From the NCBI GenBank assembly GCA_020741775.1, contig DYYG01000014.1:1-53127 (forward strand): a stretch of 53,127 nucleotides of DNA. The letters are read 5' to 3'. Under the pieces are notes generated by a model, which had not been told where the DNA came from, ran no database searches, and was given only the letters and a program-made list of their open reading frames with translations. The stretch comes from Methylorubrum populi (GTDB taxonomy: Bacteria > Pseudomonadota > Alphaproteobacteria > Rhizobiales > Beijerinckiaceae). Made by a program: the position numbers and the translations under genes. Positions 17,187-25,696 of this stretch are shown one piece after another. Positions within the stretch are counted from its first letter, which is position 1. Each line of letters begins with the position of its first letter.

Positions 17187-17894
17187 TCACGGCAGGGCGT
17201 TGCGCCGGCTCACCGCGATCTGGACCAGCGCGGCCCGGGACTCGACGCCGAGCTTCTTGCGCATGCTGGAGCTGGCATTGATGATCGTGCGGTAGCTGAC
17301 CGCCATGGCGCTGGCGATGGCCTCGTAGGACTTGCCCTGGCTCATCAGCGACAGGATCTGCAATTCGCGGCTGCTCAGGGTCGCGAGCGGAGCCGGACGG
17401 GCGCTGCGGTTCAGCATGGCCACGTCGGTCGCGAGGGCGTGCGGCAGGTAGCCCCGGCCGGCGGCGACCGCGTCGAACGCCTCCAGGAAGGCATCGGGGC
17501 CGGCATCCTTGAGCACGAAGCCGAGGGCGCCGCTCTCCAGAGCCCGGGAGACGAGCACGGGATCGGCATGCATGCTGAAAACGAGGATGCGGGCCTGCCC
17601 CTCCAGCGCCCGGATCCGGCGGATCAGCGAGAGACCGGACAGGCCGTCGTCGCGGAAGCTCAGATCGGCCACCACGAGATCCGGACGGTGCCGGTGGAAC
17701 AGGCGATAGCCCGAGACGATGTCAGAGGCCTCGTGGACGATGCGCACGCCCGCCGTCTCGGCGAGCCGGCGCACCCCCTGCATCACGATCGGGTGGTCGT
17801 CGATGACGAGGAGCGTGGCCGGCCGGGCCGGGGCGGGGCGCGGCACGGCGCCCCGAACGGAGAGGCGCCCCTCGCTCGTGGCCGCTCCGCTCAT
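17187..17894 (-). CDS. mxaB: Response regulator of methanol oxidation MxaB
   Basis: 235 residues. The receiver domain (about residues 27-145) has acidic Asp32/Asp33, phosphoacceptor Asp77 (VVADLSF) and Lys129 (VLKDAG). A LuxR/NarL-type helix-turn-helix follows at about residues 168-225 (LSSRELQILSLMSQGKSYEAIA). In M. extorquens MxaB is needed for expression of methanol dehydrogenase; its position as last gene of the operon matches. Its ATG overlaps the TGA of mxaH (ATGA). No cognate kinase gene lies next to it; MxbDM and MxcQE are encoded elsewhere in the studied strains. Confidence 0.93.
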   Translation of the reverse strand: MSGAATSEGRLSVRGAVPRPAPARPATLLVIDDHPIVMQGVRRLAETAGVRIVHEASDIVSGYRLFHRHRPDLVVADLSFRDDGLSGLSLIRRIRALEGQARILVFSMHADPVLVSRALESGALGFVLKDAGPDAFLEAFDAVAAGRGYLPHALATDVAMLNRSARPAPLATLSSRELQILSLMSQGKSYEAIASAMAVSYRTIINASSSMRKKLGVESRAALVQIAVSRRNALP

Positions 17895-18451
17895 GGCCGG
17901 CCCTCCGGCGCCGGCTCGGCCGGAACCTCCCGCGGCGTCTCACGGGCTTCGAGCCGGGCCAGGGCGGCGGCATGGTCCGCTCCTTGAGCGCGGGTGTTGT
18001 AATAGTGCTGGCACATCTCGCCGTAGAGACTCTTGTGGCGGCCCCGGACCGAGGCGACCTCGCCCAGCCCGTCGATCAGGGCGCGATAGGATTCGGTCTT
18101 GCCGATCTCGGACAGCATCTGTCCGAGCTGCACCGTGCGGTTGGCGATCATGCGCTTGTCTTCCACGAAGGCGCTGCGCGCCCTGTCGAGGGATTCGCGC
18201 ATGTCCCTGACCTCGGGAGCGTCTCGCGGCAAGGGGTGTCCCGCCTCGCGGCCGGCGAGCCAGCGGGCCGGCTCGGTTCCGTCGGTGGGCGAGAGCCAGG
18301 CGGGCAGGGCGTCCTCTGCGGTCGAGGCGACGACCGCCTGATCCTCGCCCCGGTCCGACGACTCGCCGCCGCGATCACAGGCAGCCAGGATCGGCAGGGC
18401 GGCGAGCAGGACGGCGAGCCCGGCCGCGACGGATCCGATGAGCGATCTCAT
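17891..18451 (-). CDS. mxaH: Methanol-oxidation lipoprotein MxaH
   Basis: 186 residues. The N-terminus is a lipoprotein signal (hydrophobic segment ending LAAC, Cys25), so it should be anchored to a membrane facing the periplasm. The rest is helical and charged with no known catalytic motif. It is identified by its place between mxaE and mxaB; its function in methanol oxidation is unclear. Its ATG overlaps the mxaE stop. Confidence 0.85.
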   Translation of the reverse strand: MRSLIGSVAAGLAVLLAALPILAACDRGGESSDRGEDQAVVASTAEDALPAWLSPTDGTEPARWLAGREAGHPLPRDAPEVRDMRESLDRARSAFVEDKRMIANRTVQLGQMLSEIGKTESYRALIDGLGEVASVRGRHKSLYGEMCQHYYNTRAQGADHAAALARLEARETPREVPAEPAPEGRP

Positions 18452-19392
18452 GGCGCGCCTCCCTGCGTGGAGCCGACGGCGACGCTGCGCGGCCCCTCGG
18501 CGACCGGCAGCCGCGCCACCTCCTTCAGCGTGGCGAGGTCGATGACGGAGACGGTGTCGGAAAACCAGTTCGCCACGTAGGCCTTGCCGTCCAGAAGCGC
18601 GATCCCCTCCGGATAGCGGCCGACGCCGATGCGCGCCTGGATCGTGAGGCTGGCGGCATCGAGCACGGTGACGGTGCCGGCATGCTGGTTCGTCACGAAG
18701 ATCCGCGCCCCGTCCGGGCTGACGGCGAGGCCGTAGGGCATGGCCCCGGCCGGCACGGTGGCCAGGGCCGTGAGCGACCCGGTGTCGATCACGGTCACGT
18801 CGTTGCTGCGCACATTGCCGACATAGAGGCGGCGCTCATCGGGGCTGAGCGCCAAGGCGAAGGGCGCGGTGCCGACGGGGATCGTGGCGAGCCGGGTCAT
18901 CCGCGCCCCGTCGAACACGCTGACCCGGTGGCTCTCCCGGTCGGCGACGAACAGCCGGCCGGCCCGGTCGAGGACGAGGTGGGCCGGGTCGCGGCCCGTC
19001 TCGGCGGAGGCCTCCACGGTTCCGTCCTCCACCGAGAGGCGGTCGACACGGTTGCCGGACCAATCGGCGACGAACAGGCTCCTGCCATCCGCCGGGACGG
19101 CGAGACCGAAGGCCTGGCCGCCATAGGGCAGACGGCGCAGAACCGCGCCCGTGGCCGCGTCGGCCACGGTGATCGCGTGCCCGTCCGGGTGGCTGAGGAA
19201 CACCAGTCCGCCGCCCGCCGCCACCGTGGCGGGGGCGCTCGCCACGGCGGTGCCGCCGGTCACCCGCCCCTCCTCGACCCGCGCGAGCTGCGCCCCCTGC
19301 TGGCTCGTGACGAAGACCGTTCCGGCCCAGGCGGGCAGGCTGCTCAGCACGAGGGCGGGGACGAGGACGCGCGCGACGAGGGTGGAGCTCAT
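18448..19392 (-). CDS. mxaE: MxaE, YVTN beta-propeller periplasmic protein
   Basis: 314 residues with an N-terminal signal peptide (ending PAWA, about residue 22) and then roughly seven YVTN-type blades (for example LFVADWSGNRVDRLSVEDG, LYVGNVRSNDVTVID, IFVTNQHAGTVTVLD, AYVANWFSDTVSVID). The frame is open far upstream, but the ATG at 19392 forms an ATGA overlap with the mxaD stop and precedes the signal peptide, so the upstream extension is a shadow. A periplasmic accessory role in methanol oxidation is inferred from the operon; its biochemical function is not established. Confidence 0.9.
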   Translation of the reverse strand: MSSTLVARVLVPALVLSSLPAWAGTVFVTSQQGAQLARVEEGRVTGGTAVASAPATVAAGGGLVFLSHPDGHAITVADAATGAVLRRLPYGGQAFGLAVPADGRSLFVADWSGNRVDRLSVEDGTVEASAETGRDPAHLVLDRAGRLFVADRESHRVSVFDGARMTRLATIPVGTAPFALALSPDERRLYVGNVRSNDVTVIDTGSLTALATVPAGAMPYGLAVSPDGARIFVTNQHAGTVTVLDAASLTIQARIGVGRYPEGIALLDGKAYVANWFSDTVSVIDLATLKEVARLPVAEGPRSVAVGSTQGGAP

Positions 19393-19922
19393 TTCGCCTT
19401 GCCGCCCTCCACGGCCGCCTTGAGGCCCTTCAGGCCTTCCGAGAAGAAGCCGTTCATCGCCTCGCGGCCGGCCTCGTCGCTGAGATTCTCCGGCGGCTCG
19501 TTGCCGGTGTCGCCGCGATAGAACCGGCCCATCCACTCGACCTTGGAGCCGTCGCCGTCCGGGCTCACGGTGAAGGTCGCGGAATAGGAGGAGACCGGCA
19601 GCGCCTTCAGGTCCGGGTCGGACATCCGGTAGGAATAGCTGTGCTCCTCCGGCTTGTACTCGTCCAGGCTCTCGGTGAGTGCACCGCCGTTCTTGAACGT
19701 CACGGTGCGGCTGCCGCCATCCTTCGATCCGCTGCCCTCGGCCTTCGCGACGGCCGGATGCCACCTGCCGATCCCGGCGAAATCGCCGGCCACCTTCCAG
19801 ACAGCATCGGGGCTCGCCTTGATCGTGATCGACTGGGAGACCTTCTGCGGCGTCGGGCCATGGGCGAGCGCGGCGGTCGCGGCGAGCGCGAGCGGAAGAA
19901 CGAGAAGGGAAAGACGCATCAT
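19389..19922 (-). CDS. mxaD: MxaD, periplasmic SRPBCC-fold protein
   Basis: 177 residues with a cleavable signal (MMRLSLLVLPLALAATAALA). The rest has the SRPBCC/polyketide-cyclase pattern (SITIKASPDAVWKVAGDF, GRWHPAV, YSYRMSD, VEWMGRFY). In M. extorquens MxaD aids electron transfer between methanol dehydrogenase and cytochrome cL. The ATG overlaps the mxaL stop (ATGATG) and the gene ends in an ATGA overlap with mxaE. Confidence 0.93.
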   Translation of the reverse strand: MMRLSLLVLPLALAATAALAHGPTPQKVSQSITIKASPDAVWKVAGDFAGIGRWHPAVAKAEGSGSKDGGSRTVTFKNGGALTESLDEYKPEEHSYSYRMSDPDLKALPVSSYSATFTVSPDGDGSKVEWMGRFYRGDTGNEPPENLSDEAGREAMNGFFSEGLKGLKAAVEGGKAK

Positions 19923-20950
19923 GAAGTCCTGCTTGCGGTGAAGGGAATGGCGCGCGCCCGGAAGGCGCCCGCGAGGAACACGGCGAGGACGAGGGCAAGC
20001 GCCCCGGCGCCGAGAAAGGGCCGCAGGTCGAGTTGACCGGGGAGCGGCCGGGGCGTGGCCGCCGCGAGCAGCGGACCACGCAAACCATCGGGACCGTCGA
20101 GATGGGCGTAGGCGAGCCCGGTCTGCGCGGCGAGGGCCTTGAGATGAGCCTCGCGCACCGAGGACAGGTGCTCTTCGCCCTTGGCGACGGTGCCGCCGAA
20201 GGGCGCGTTGCGCGGGTTGTAGCCCTCGCGCGATTCCGCATCGGCCGGCGGCGGGCCGAAGCGGTTCTCCTGCTGCACATCGGTCTCGGCATAGAAACCG
20301 GTCTCACGGCCGCGATCGTTGTATTTCGGGATCGGCGACAGGCCGTAGCCGCCGGTCCCGAGGATCAGGCCGCGCACCGCGCCGGGCTTGCCCTCGAAGG
20401 GAGGGATGCCGGTGGCGGGCAATGGCGGCGTCTCCTGCCCATCGCTGACGAACAGGAGGTCGGTGTCGAGTTCCCCCGCCATGGCGATGGCCCGGTGCAG
20501 GCCGGCACTGATGCGGCTGTCGCCCTCCCAGGCCATGCGCCAATCCACAGCCGCGATGGCTCCGCTGAGCGGCGCGACATCGGCGCAGACCTCGATCGGC
20601 GCGAACAGCAGGAAGGGGCGCCGCTCGGTGAAGAGCGCCAGGGCCAGGCGCGAGCCGCAGGGCAGCTCGGGGATCAGCGTGCGCAGGGCCGCCTTGGCGA
20701 GATCGAGCCGGCTGGCCGGGCGCCCGTCCAGCGCGTAGTCGCGCACGTTCATGCTGCCGGTGATGTCGACCACCGCCAGCACCGACACGCCGGAGCGGGT
20801 GAGCGGCAGGGGCGGGACGATCATGGCGAGGAGGGCGAGCAGCAGGGAGGCGGCGAGGGCCTGGAAGCGACGGTCGCGCAGGTTTCGCCCGAGGGGGAGC
20901 GCGCCCAGCAAGCCGGGCCCCTCCCGACCGGTCATGACTCCCCCGTTCAT
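19919..20950 (-). CDS. mxaL: MxaL, membrane von Willebrand A protein
   Basis: 343 residues. A membrane segment at about residues 30-50 is followed by a von Willebrand A domain whose MIDAS motif D-x-T-x-S is intact (VVDITGSM: Asp62, Thr64, Ser66), with a distal SDG loop, and a C-terminal membrane segment. MxaA, MxaK and MxaL are required for calcium insertion into methanol dehydrogenase, and the MIDAS site fits a metal- or protein-binding chaperone role. ATGA overlaps join it to mxaK and mxaD. Confidence 0.93.
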   Translation of the reverse strand: MNGGVMTGREGPGLLGALPLGRNLRDRRFQALAASLLLALLAMIVPPLPLTRSGVSVLAVVDITGSMNVRDYALDGRPASRLDLAKAALRTLIPELPCGSRLALALFTERRPFLLFAPIEVCADVAPLSGAIAAVDWRMAWEGDSRISAGLHRAIAMAGELDTDLLFVSDGQETPPLPATGIPPFEGKPGAVRGLILGTGGYGLSPIPKYNDRGRETGFYAETDVQQENRFGPPPADAESREGYNPRNAPFGGTVAKGEEHLSSVREAHLKALAAQTGLAYAHLDGPDGLRGPLLAAATPRPLPGQLDLRPFLGAGALALVLAVFLAGAFRARAIPFTASRTS

Positions 20951-21582
20951 GGGCCGCCCCTGGGCTGGCCGGGAATGTCGGTCCAGATCTGCTTCGGCTC
21001 GGCCTTCAGCTCGTCGCCGAACTTCCGGTCGAATTCCGGAAAGTCACGGATCAGGCGCGAGGCGACGTCGAAGTTGAATTTCGCATCCCAGAAATCCGGC
21101 CGGGCCTGGAGCGCCCGGCGGTAATCCTGACGGGCAAGGGTCACCTGCGGCCCCGCCTTGTCGAGTTCGCTGCGCTCGATCAACAGAAAGGCCTGCCGGA
21201 TGCGGGCATTGGCGACGGCGTAGCGGGCCCGGGCCGCAGCCTCGGCCGCACTCCGGCGGTCGAGGGTGTCGAGGAGCGGCTCGGCCTCGCCCAGCCGGTC
21301 GCGGGCTGCCAGGAACTGGGTGCGGGCGACGAGGAGCGCGTCCGGCGCCTCCGACGTCACGGCGATGTCGCGCCCCGCTTCCAGCGCGACGATCGCGGCG
21401 TTGGTGCGCCCGGCCTTCCAGGCGGAGAGGGCGAAGGCCGCGGCGGCGGCGAGCAGCAGGATCGGCAGCAGCACGAGCAGGTGCGGGCGGCTCGCGCGCC
21501 AGGCCTGGGCGACGGCCGCTCCGAGGCGATCGGCGCGGGAGCGCATGGCGGATGGCCGCGGGGCGAGGGCGAGAGGCGTCAT
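20947..21582 (-). CDS. mxaK: MxaK, membrane-anchored helical protein
   Basis: 211 residues with one membrane segment (about residues 35-54, Leu/Ala-rich) followed by a largely helical, TPR-like domain in the periplasm (KAGRTNAAIVALEAGRDIAV, RQDYRRALQARPDFWDAKFN in part). Known genetically to be needed for calcium incorporation into MxaF. It sits between the two von Willebrand proteins MxaC and MxaL and overlaps both genes by ATGA, suggesting coupled, stoichiometric synthesis. Confidence 0.9.
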   Translation of the reverse strand: MTPLALAPRPSAMRSRADRLGAAVAQAWRASRPHLLVLLPILLLAAAAAFALSAWKAGRTNAAIVALEAGRDIAVTSEAPDALLVARTQFLAARDRLGEAEPLLDTLDRRSAAEAAARARYAVANARIRQAFLLIERSELDKAGPQVTLARQDYRRALQARPDFWDAKFNFDVASRLIRDFPEFDRKFGDELKAEPKQIWTDIPGQPRGGP

Positions 21583-22643
21583 GCGGCGGCCCTTGTCGGG
21601 GCGGGGGCGGGAGCCGGATCGGCGGCGCGCGGAGCCTGCTTCCGGTCGGGGAGGCGAACGATCTCCGCCTCCGCCAGCTTGGCGAGGACGAGGAGGAGCA
21701 GGCCGAGGACGGCGAGCCCGTAGGCCCAGCCGGTCAGGTCGCGGCGGGGGCGCTCCTCGGTATAGGGGATCGGATCGCGCTCCAGCGCCTCGATCTGCCG
21801 GACGGCGCTCGCCACGGCCTCGGCCCCTTCCGCCTCGAAGGCACGGTAGGGCACGCCGAGGCTTTTGAAGAACAGGTCGAGATGGCGCTCCGGCGCCGCC
21901 TGCGGCGTGTCCTCGCCGGCCGGCTTATCATGGATCGAGGGCGAGCCCTTGGTGCGCAGGAACAGCCAGTAGAGGTTCGGCCGCACCTTGGCGAACTCGG
22001 CGCGGAGCTGACCCTGGATGCGCGGGTCGATCACCGCCGCGCCGTCCGAGACCAGGAGCAGCGCCCGCGACACGCCCGGCGCACTCGGCCCGAACTGCGA
22101 CAGGGCCATGCCTAAACCACGGGCAACGTTGGTGTAATCGAGACCCGGCCGGTCGATGGCGGCGATCGCCGCGCGCACGGCATCGTGCCGGTCGGTCATC
22201 GGCACGACCAGCATCGGCGCCGTCGAGAAGGCGGTCACGGCGAACTGGTCGTGGGCGCGCTCACCGACGAAGTCCCGCAGGATGCGCCGGGAGGCCGCCG
22301 CCTTCGATTCCTCCGCCCCCGAGGGCTGCCGGCCGGCGAAGGTCTCGTTCATGCTGCCGGAGCGATCGATCAGCATCGAGACCTGCGCGCCGATGCCGAT
22401 GCGGGTCACCCGCTCGCCCGCCCGATAGGGCCCGGCGAGCGCCAGGACGAGACCGCCAATGGCCAGCATGCCGGCGGCGGTCAGGGCGATCCGAAGACCG
22501 GAGGAGAGGGGGTCCTCGGGAGCGGCGGAGACCGAGGAAACCGCGTTGCGCCGGGTGACGGACAGGACCAGCGGCAGCAGCGCCAGCGGCAGGAACCAGA
22601 GCAGCCAAGGCGTAGCCGCGCCGAGCGGGGGGAGGAGTGCCAC
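21579..22643 (-). CDS. mxaC: MxaC, membrane von Willebrand A protein (BatA-like)
   Basis: 354 residues. I chose the GTG at 22643, five bases after the mxaA stop, because the product then begins with the membrane segment (PWLLWFLPLALLPLVLS); the upstream open frame is a shadow of mxaA. A second membrane segment is near residues 55-70. The von Willebrand A domain has the intact MIDAS motif LIDRSGSM (Asp93, Ser95, Ser97) and a VSDGAAVID loop. A third membrane segment is near the C-terminus (GLAVLGLLLLVLAKLA). The architecture resembles BatA. It belongs to the maturation set of methanol dehydrogenase. Confidence 0.92.
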   Translation of the reverse strand: MALLPPLGAATPWLLWFLPLALLPLVLSVTRRNAVSSVSAAPEDPLSSGLRIALTAAGMLAIGGLVLALAGPYRAGERVTRIGIGAQVSMLIDRSGSMNETFAGRQPSGAEESKAAASRRILRDFVGERAHDQFAVTAFSTAPMLVVPMTDRHDAVRAAIAAIDRPGLDYTNVARGLGMALSQFGPSAPGVSRALLLVSDGAAVIDPRIQGQLRAEFAKVRPNLYWLFLRTKGSPSIHDKPAGEDTPQAAPERHLDLFFKSLGVPYRAFEAEGAEAVASAVRQIEALERDPIPYTEERPRRDLTGWAYGLAVLGLLLLVLAKLAEAEIVRLPDRKQAPRAADPAPAPAPTRAAA

Positions 22644-22647
22644 GGGA

Positions 22648-23598
22648 TCACGCGCTCCGCTCGACCGCGCCGAGGCGGCGCAGCAGCCCCTCGACCTCCG
22701 GCAGGGGCAGCCTCTGGCTCGCGCCGGCGGTGTCCCGCCCGAAGAAGGCGAGCCGGGAAGCGGCGAAGAAGGTGGCGAGGCCGCTCTCCTGCGGCCGGAA
22801 CACGGGGTGGCGCGCCAGGAAATCGGGAAGGTCGTCGGCCAGCACCCGGCGGCCATCGGTCTCGTCGAGACCGCGATGCAGGGCGAGCAGCGCGTCGCGG
22901 TACAGGGCTTCGCCCTCCGAGCGCCGCCTGGCCCGGCGCAACGCCTTCAGGGCCAACGCGAAGGGGCGGCCGCGGCGGCGGCCGAAGATCCACCAGGCCC
23001 GGTCATAGGCGAGGAGCAGCAGCGCCAGCACGGCGAGCCCGAGAAAGATGCCTGCGGAGGCCAGGGCCGGCTGCGGATCGAGGCGCGGCGCCCGGCCGTC
23101 GGGCCGCAGGTATTCGGCGGGATCGTCGCGCCGCTCGGGCTGCACCTCGCGCAGGGGCGAGACGCCGATTTTCCAGGCGGGCACCTGCGCCACCGCCGTG
23201 GTGGAGCCGTTGCTGCCCGCGCTCTCGACGGTCACGGGGAAGCCCGGCACCTCGAGGGTGCGGGCATCGAGGGCGACGTAGAAATCCTGATAGGTCAGGT
23301 GCAGCCGGATCACCGTCGAGCCGTCGTCCGCCCGGCCCTCCTCCGCGCGCACCTCCTTCAGGTCGAGCCAATAGGCGACGGGGCCCGGCTTCGGCAGAGA
23401 GGGCCGCTGCAGGCTGAAGCCCGGATCGGTGCGGATCTCGGCCTGGACCTGCACGAGATCGCCCTGGAAATAGCCGAAGGCCCGCGGCGTGCGCAGCTCG
23501 ACGCCGCGCACCTGTGCCACGGCCGGCAACGGAGCGGCGAGGGACGCGACCACGGCGACGAGAAGGGCGGCGGAGGGGGGAGCGGGCATCGCTCTCAC
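22648..23598 (-). CDS. mxaA: MxaA, methanol dehydrogenase maturation protein
   Basis: 316 residues, BatD-like layout: signal peptide (about residues 1-29), a periplasmic beta-rich domain (about 30-175), one membrane segment (ASAGIFLGLAVLALLLLAY) and a basic cytoplasmic tail. Required for calcium insertion into methanol dehydrogenase in M. extorquens. The GTG start overlaps the mxaS stop (GTGA); an in-frame ATG three codons later (23589) starts right at the signal peptide and is an alternative. Confidence 0.92.
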   Translation of the reverse strand: MRAMPAPPSAALLVAVVASLAAPLPAVAQVRGVELRTPRAFGYFQGDLVQVQAEIRTDPGFSLQRPSLPKPGPVAYWLDLKEVRAEEGRADDGSTVIRLHLTYQDFYVALDARTLEVPGFPVTVESAGSNGSTTAVAQVPAWKIGVSPLREVQPERRDDPAEYLRPDGRAPRLDPQPALASAGIFLGLAVLALLLLAYDRAWWIFGRRRGRPFALALKALRRARRRSEGEALYRDALLALHRGLDETDGRRVLADDLPDFLARHPVFRPQESGLATFFAASRLAFFGRDTAGASQRLPLPEVEGLLRRLGAVERSA

Positions 23599-24452
23599 GT
23601 CGTCATCAGGTGGCGGCTCAGTGCCTCCGCATCGAAGCGGTCGGCGAGCCGGAAGGGGGGGCGGGAGAACGGCGCGCAGATCCGGCGGAGCGCCTCGATG
23701 CGCTCCGCCTCGCGGGCGATCCAGCGGCGGCGCAGGGACGGGCGCAGGAAGACGAGGCGGCGCCCGGCGCCCTCCAGATCGTCGAGCTCCACCAGGCCCC
23801 AGGCCGGCAGGCCCTCGTCCTCGGCGGAATCGGCCAGCAGCACCGGCGTCACGTCGTGGAGCGCCAGCGCGGAGAGCACCCGCTCGATCAGTTCCTGCGG
23901 CCAGCGGAAATCCGAGACGAGGAAGATCAGCTTCGGGCGACCGGCCAGGCGGCGGGCCGCTTCCAGCAGGCCCTCGGCGCCGCGCCCCTCACACGGAGCG
24001 GTGCCGAGGCGGGCGGCGGCGGCCTGGGCGGCGGCGCGGTGACGGGTCGCGGGCAGCGTCAGCTCGTCCCGCAGGGTGCCGTCGCAGGCCATCAGGCCGA
24101 AGCCGTCGCCGATCCGGGTGGCCGAGCGGGCGAGCGCCGCGCAGAAGGCGGTCGCGAGGCCGAACCGGTCGGTGCGGCCCCGGAAGCGCATGGAGGCGGA
24201 GAGATCGACCAGAGCATAGGTCTCCACCGGGCTGCGCGTTTCGAAGCGGCGGACGACCACGCCCTCGAACGGATCGCGGAGGGAGGCACGCAGGTCGATG
24301 CGGCGCGCATCCGGCAGCCGCAGGAAGCCGACCTGATCGCGAAAGGTGCCGAGACCGCCGGCATCGCGCCCGCGATGGGCGCCGACGCGGTGTCCGCCGG
24401 GCCGCCAGCGCGGCAGGTAGACGATGTCGGCCGCGTCCTCCGGGTCGCTCAC
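23595..24452 (-). CDS. mxaS: MxaS, DUF58-type protein
   Basis: 285 residues, soluble, no signal. It resembles the DUF58 partners of MoxR ATPases: DPFEGVVVRRFETR, a MIDAS-like LVDLSASM (Asp83, Ser85, Ser87) and VSDFRW. The GTG start lies within GTGA, overlapping the mxaR stop. By analogy with MoxR-DUF58-vWA systems, MxaR and MxaS probably work with the membrane von Willebrand proteins MxaC and MxaL to mature methanol dehydrogenase. The exact role is not established. Confidence 0.92.
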   Translation of the reverse strand: MSDPEDAADIVYLPRWRPGGHRVGAHRGRDAGGLGTFRDQVGFLRLPDARRIDLRASLRDPFEGVVVRRFETRSPVETYALVDLSASMRFRGRTDRFGLATAFCAALARSATRIGDGFGLMACDGTLRDELTLPATRHRAAAQAAAARLGTAPCEGRGAEGLLEAARRLAGRPKLIFLVSDFRWPQELIERVLSALALHDVTPVLLADSAEDEGLPAWGLVELDDLEGAGRRLVFLRPSLRRRWIAREAERIEALRRICAPFSRPPFRLADRFDAEALSRHLMTT

Positions 24453-25480
24453 GGGGCGGGCACCGTCTCGAACACAGCCCGGATCAGTTCGGGCACGATC
24501 TCGGTGCGCCGCATCTCGTAGACCGGTTCGAGGAAAACGCGATGGGCCATCACGGCGGGGAAGACCGCCCGGATGTCCTCCGGCACCAGCCAGTCACGGC
24601 CCTCCAGCCAAGCGCGGACGCGGGCGGCGCGCACGAGGAAGGCGACGCCGCGGGGCGAGGCGCCGCCCTGGACCAAGCGGTCCATGTCGATCCCGGACAG
24701 CCGGATTCCGGCCGGACCGGGGCGCGCCAGGGCTTCCCAGAGCCCGACGACATAGGCCTCGATCGCCGGCTCGGCCCGGATCGCGTGCTGGATCGCGCTG
24801 GCGATGCTGCCGACGCGGTCATGGTCGAGCACACCGCTGGCGACCTCTTCGGTCAGGCGGTCGGTGTCGTGGAAGCGGGGATCGAACACCAGGGTGCGGC
24901 GGACTTCGGCGTCCCGCGGCGCCTCCATGCCGATCTCCATCAGGAAGCGGTCGCGGGCGGCGGCCGGAAGCTCGAAGGTTTCCTCGCGCTCGACCCGGTT
25001 GCGGTCCGCGAAGACTTGGAGATGGGGAAAGCGGTACTCCCGGTTGAAGGCGGACACGCTGCGCTCGGCCATGATGCGCAGCAGCAGCGCGTGGACCTGG
25101 GGCCGGGCACGGTTGATCTCGTTGAAGAAGAAGACCGAGAGATCCTCCGCCTGCCGCAGCACCGGGCCGGGCTCCACGCGCGGCCGGCCGTCCTCGCCGA
25201 GATAGGTGTGATAGATCAGGTCCGTCGGCATCATGTCGACGGTGCCCTCGACGCGTTCGTAGGCGCCCCCCAGACCCCGGGCCACGGCGCGCAGCAGCGT
25301 CGTCTTGCCGACACCGACATCGCCTTCGAGCATGACGTGGCCGCGGGCGAAGATCGCGATGGTCAGGAGACGGATTGCCCGCTCCTGACCGACCACGGCC
25401 TTGCCGACCTCGCGCTCGAAGCGCGCGGCCGCCTCCCGCCAATCGGTGAGCATGGCGTCGCCGGGGCGCAGAGTGTTCAT
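24449..25480 (-). CDS. mxaR: MxaR, MoxR-family AAA+ ATPase
   Basis: 343 residues counted from the ATG at 25480; the open frame upstream runs into the palindromic repeat and is unlikely to be translated. Walker A is GDVGVGKTT (from residue 53). The Walker B region reads SVFFFNEINRA, with Asn120 where most MoxR proteins have Asp before Glu121. A sensor-like ADRNRVE and arginine-rich C-terminal lid follow. MoxR ATPases act as chaperones for enzyme assembly, and this is the founding family. No strong ribosome-binding site precedes the ATG. Confidence 0.92.
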   Translation of the reverse strand: MNTLRPGDAMLTDWREAAARFEREVGKAVVGQERAIRLLTIAIFARGHVMLEGDVGVGKTTLLRAVARGLGGAYERVEGTVDMMPTDLIYHTYLGEDGRPRVEPGPVLRQAEDLSVFFFNEINRARPQVHALLLRIMAERSVSAFNREYRFPHLQVFADRNRVEREETFELPAAARDRFLMEIGMEAPRDAEVRRTLVFDPRFHDTDRLTEEVASGVLDHDRVGSIASAIQHAIRAEPAIEAYVVGLWEALARPGPAGIRLSGIDMDRLVQGGASPRGVAFLVRAARVRAWLEGRDWLVPEDIRAVFPAVMAHRVFLEPVYEMRRTEIVPELIRAVFETVPAP

Positions 25481-25523
25481 TCGCCGTGCTGGCCTTTTTC
25501 TTTCATGGGCGCCACGCGCAATC

Positions 25524-25680
25524 CCCCCCCCTCTGCGGGGGAGAGTGGCCCCCGAAGGGGGGCAGGAGAGGGGAGGGGAGCGCCGCTTCCGCTGGATCAA
25601 CGCCGGGCGAAAGCGGTCCCGTCGTGCCGCCCCTCTCCCGCCTCGCATCCGCGAGGCACCCTCCCCCGCAGAGGGGGGGG
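25524..25680. repeat. 157-bp palindromic repeat between mxaI and mxaR
   Basis: 20-bp perfect outer arms (a C-run, TCTGCGGGGGAG at 25524-25543 and its complement at 25661-25680) enclose inner pairs such as GGCAGGAGAGGGG with CCCCTCTCCCGCC and a small CCCCGAAGGGG hairpin. It fills most of the 216-base gap after mxaI. Transcribed, it would form a very stable structure that could act as an attenuator or a 3' stabiliser of the mxaFJGI messenger. It looks like a member of a dispersed GC-rich repeat family, but only one copy is in the window. Confidence 0.8.
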
Positions 25681-25696
25681 AGGGTGGAGGCACGGC

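Noticed and set aside
18448..20307. A 619-residue version of MxaE
   Set aside because: Only the last 314 residues are beta-propeller and signal peptide; the upstream part reads through mxaD and mxaL in the wrong frame. The ATGA overlap at 19392 marks the start.
25524..25680. CRISPR array or insertion sequence at GC-rich palindromes
   Set aside because: There are no evenly spaced direct repeats with unique spacers, no transposase ORF and no target-site duplication that I can see; the structures are simple inverted repeats.
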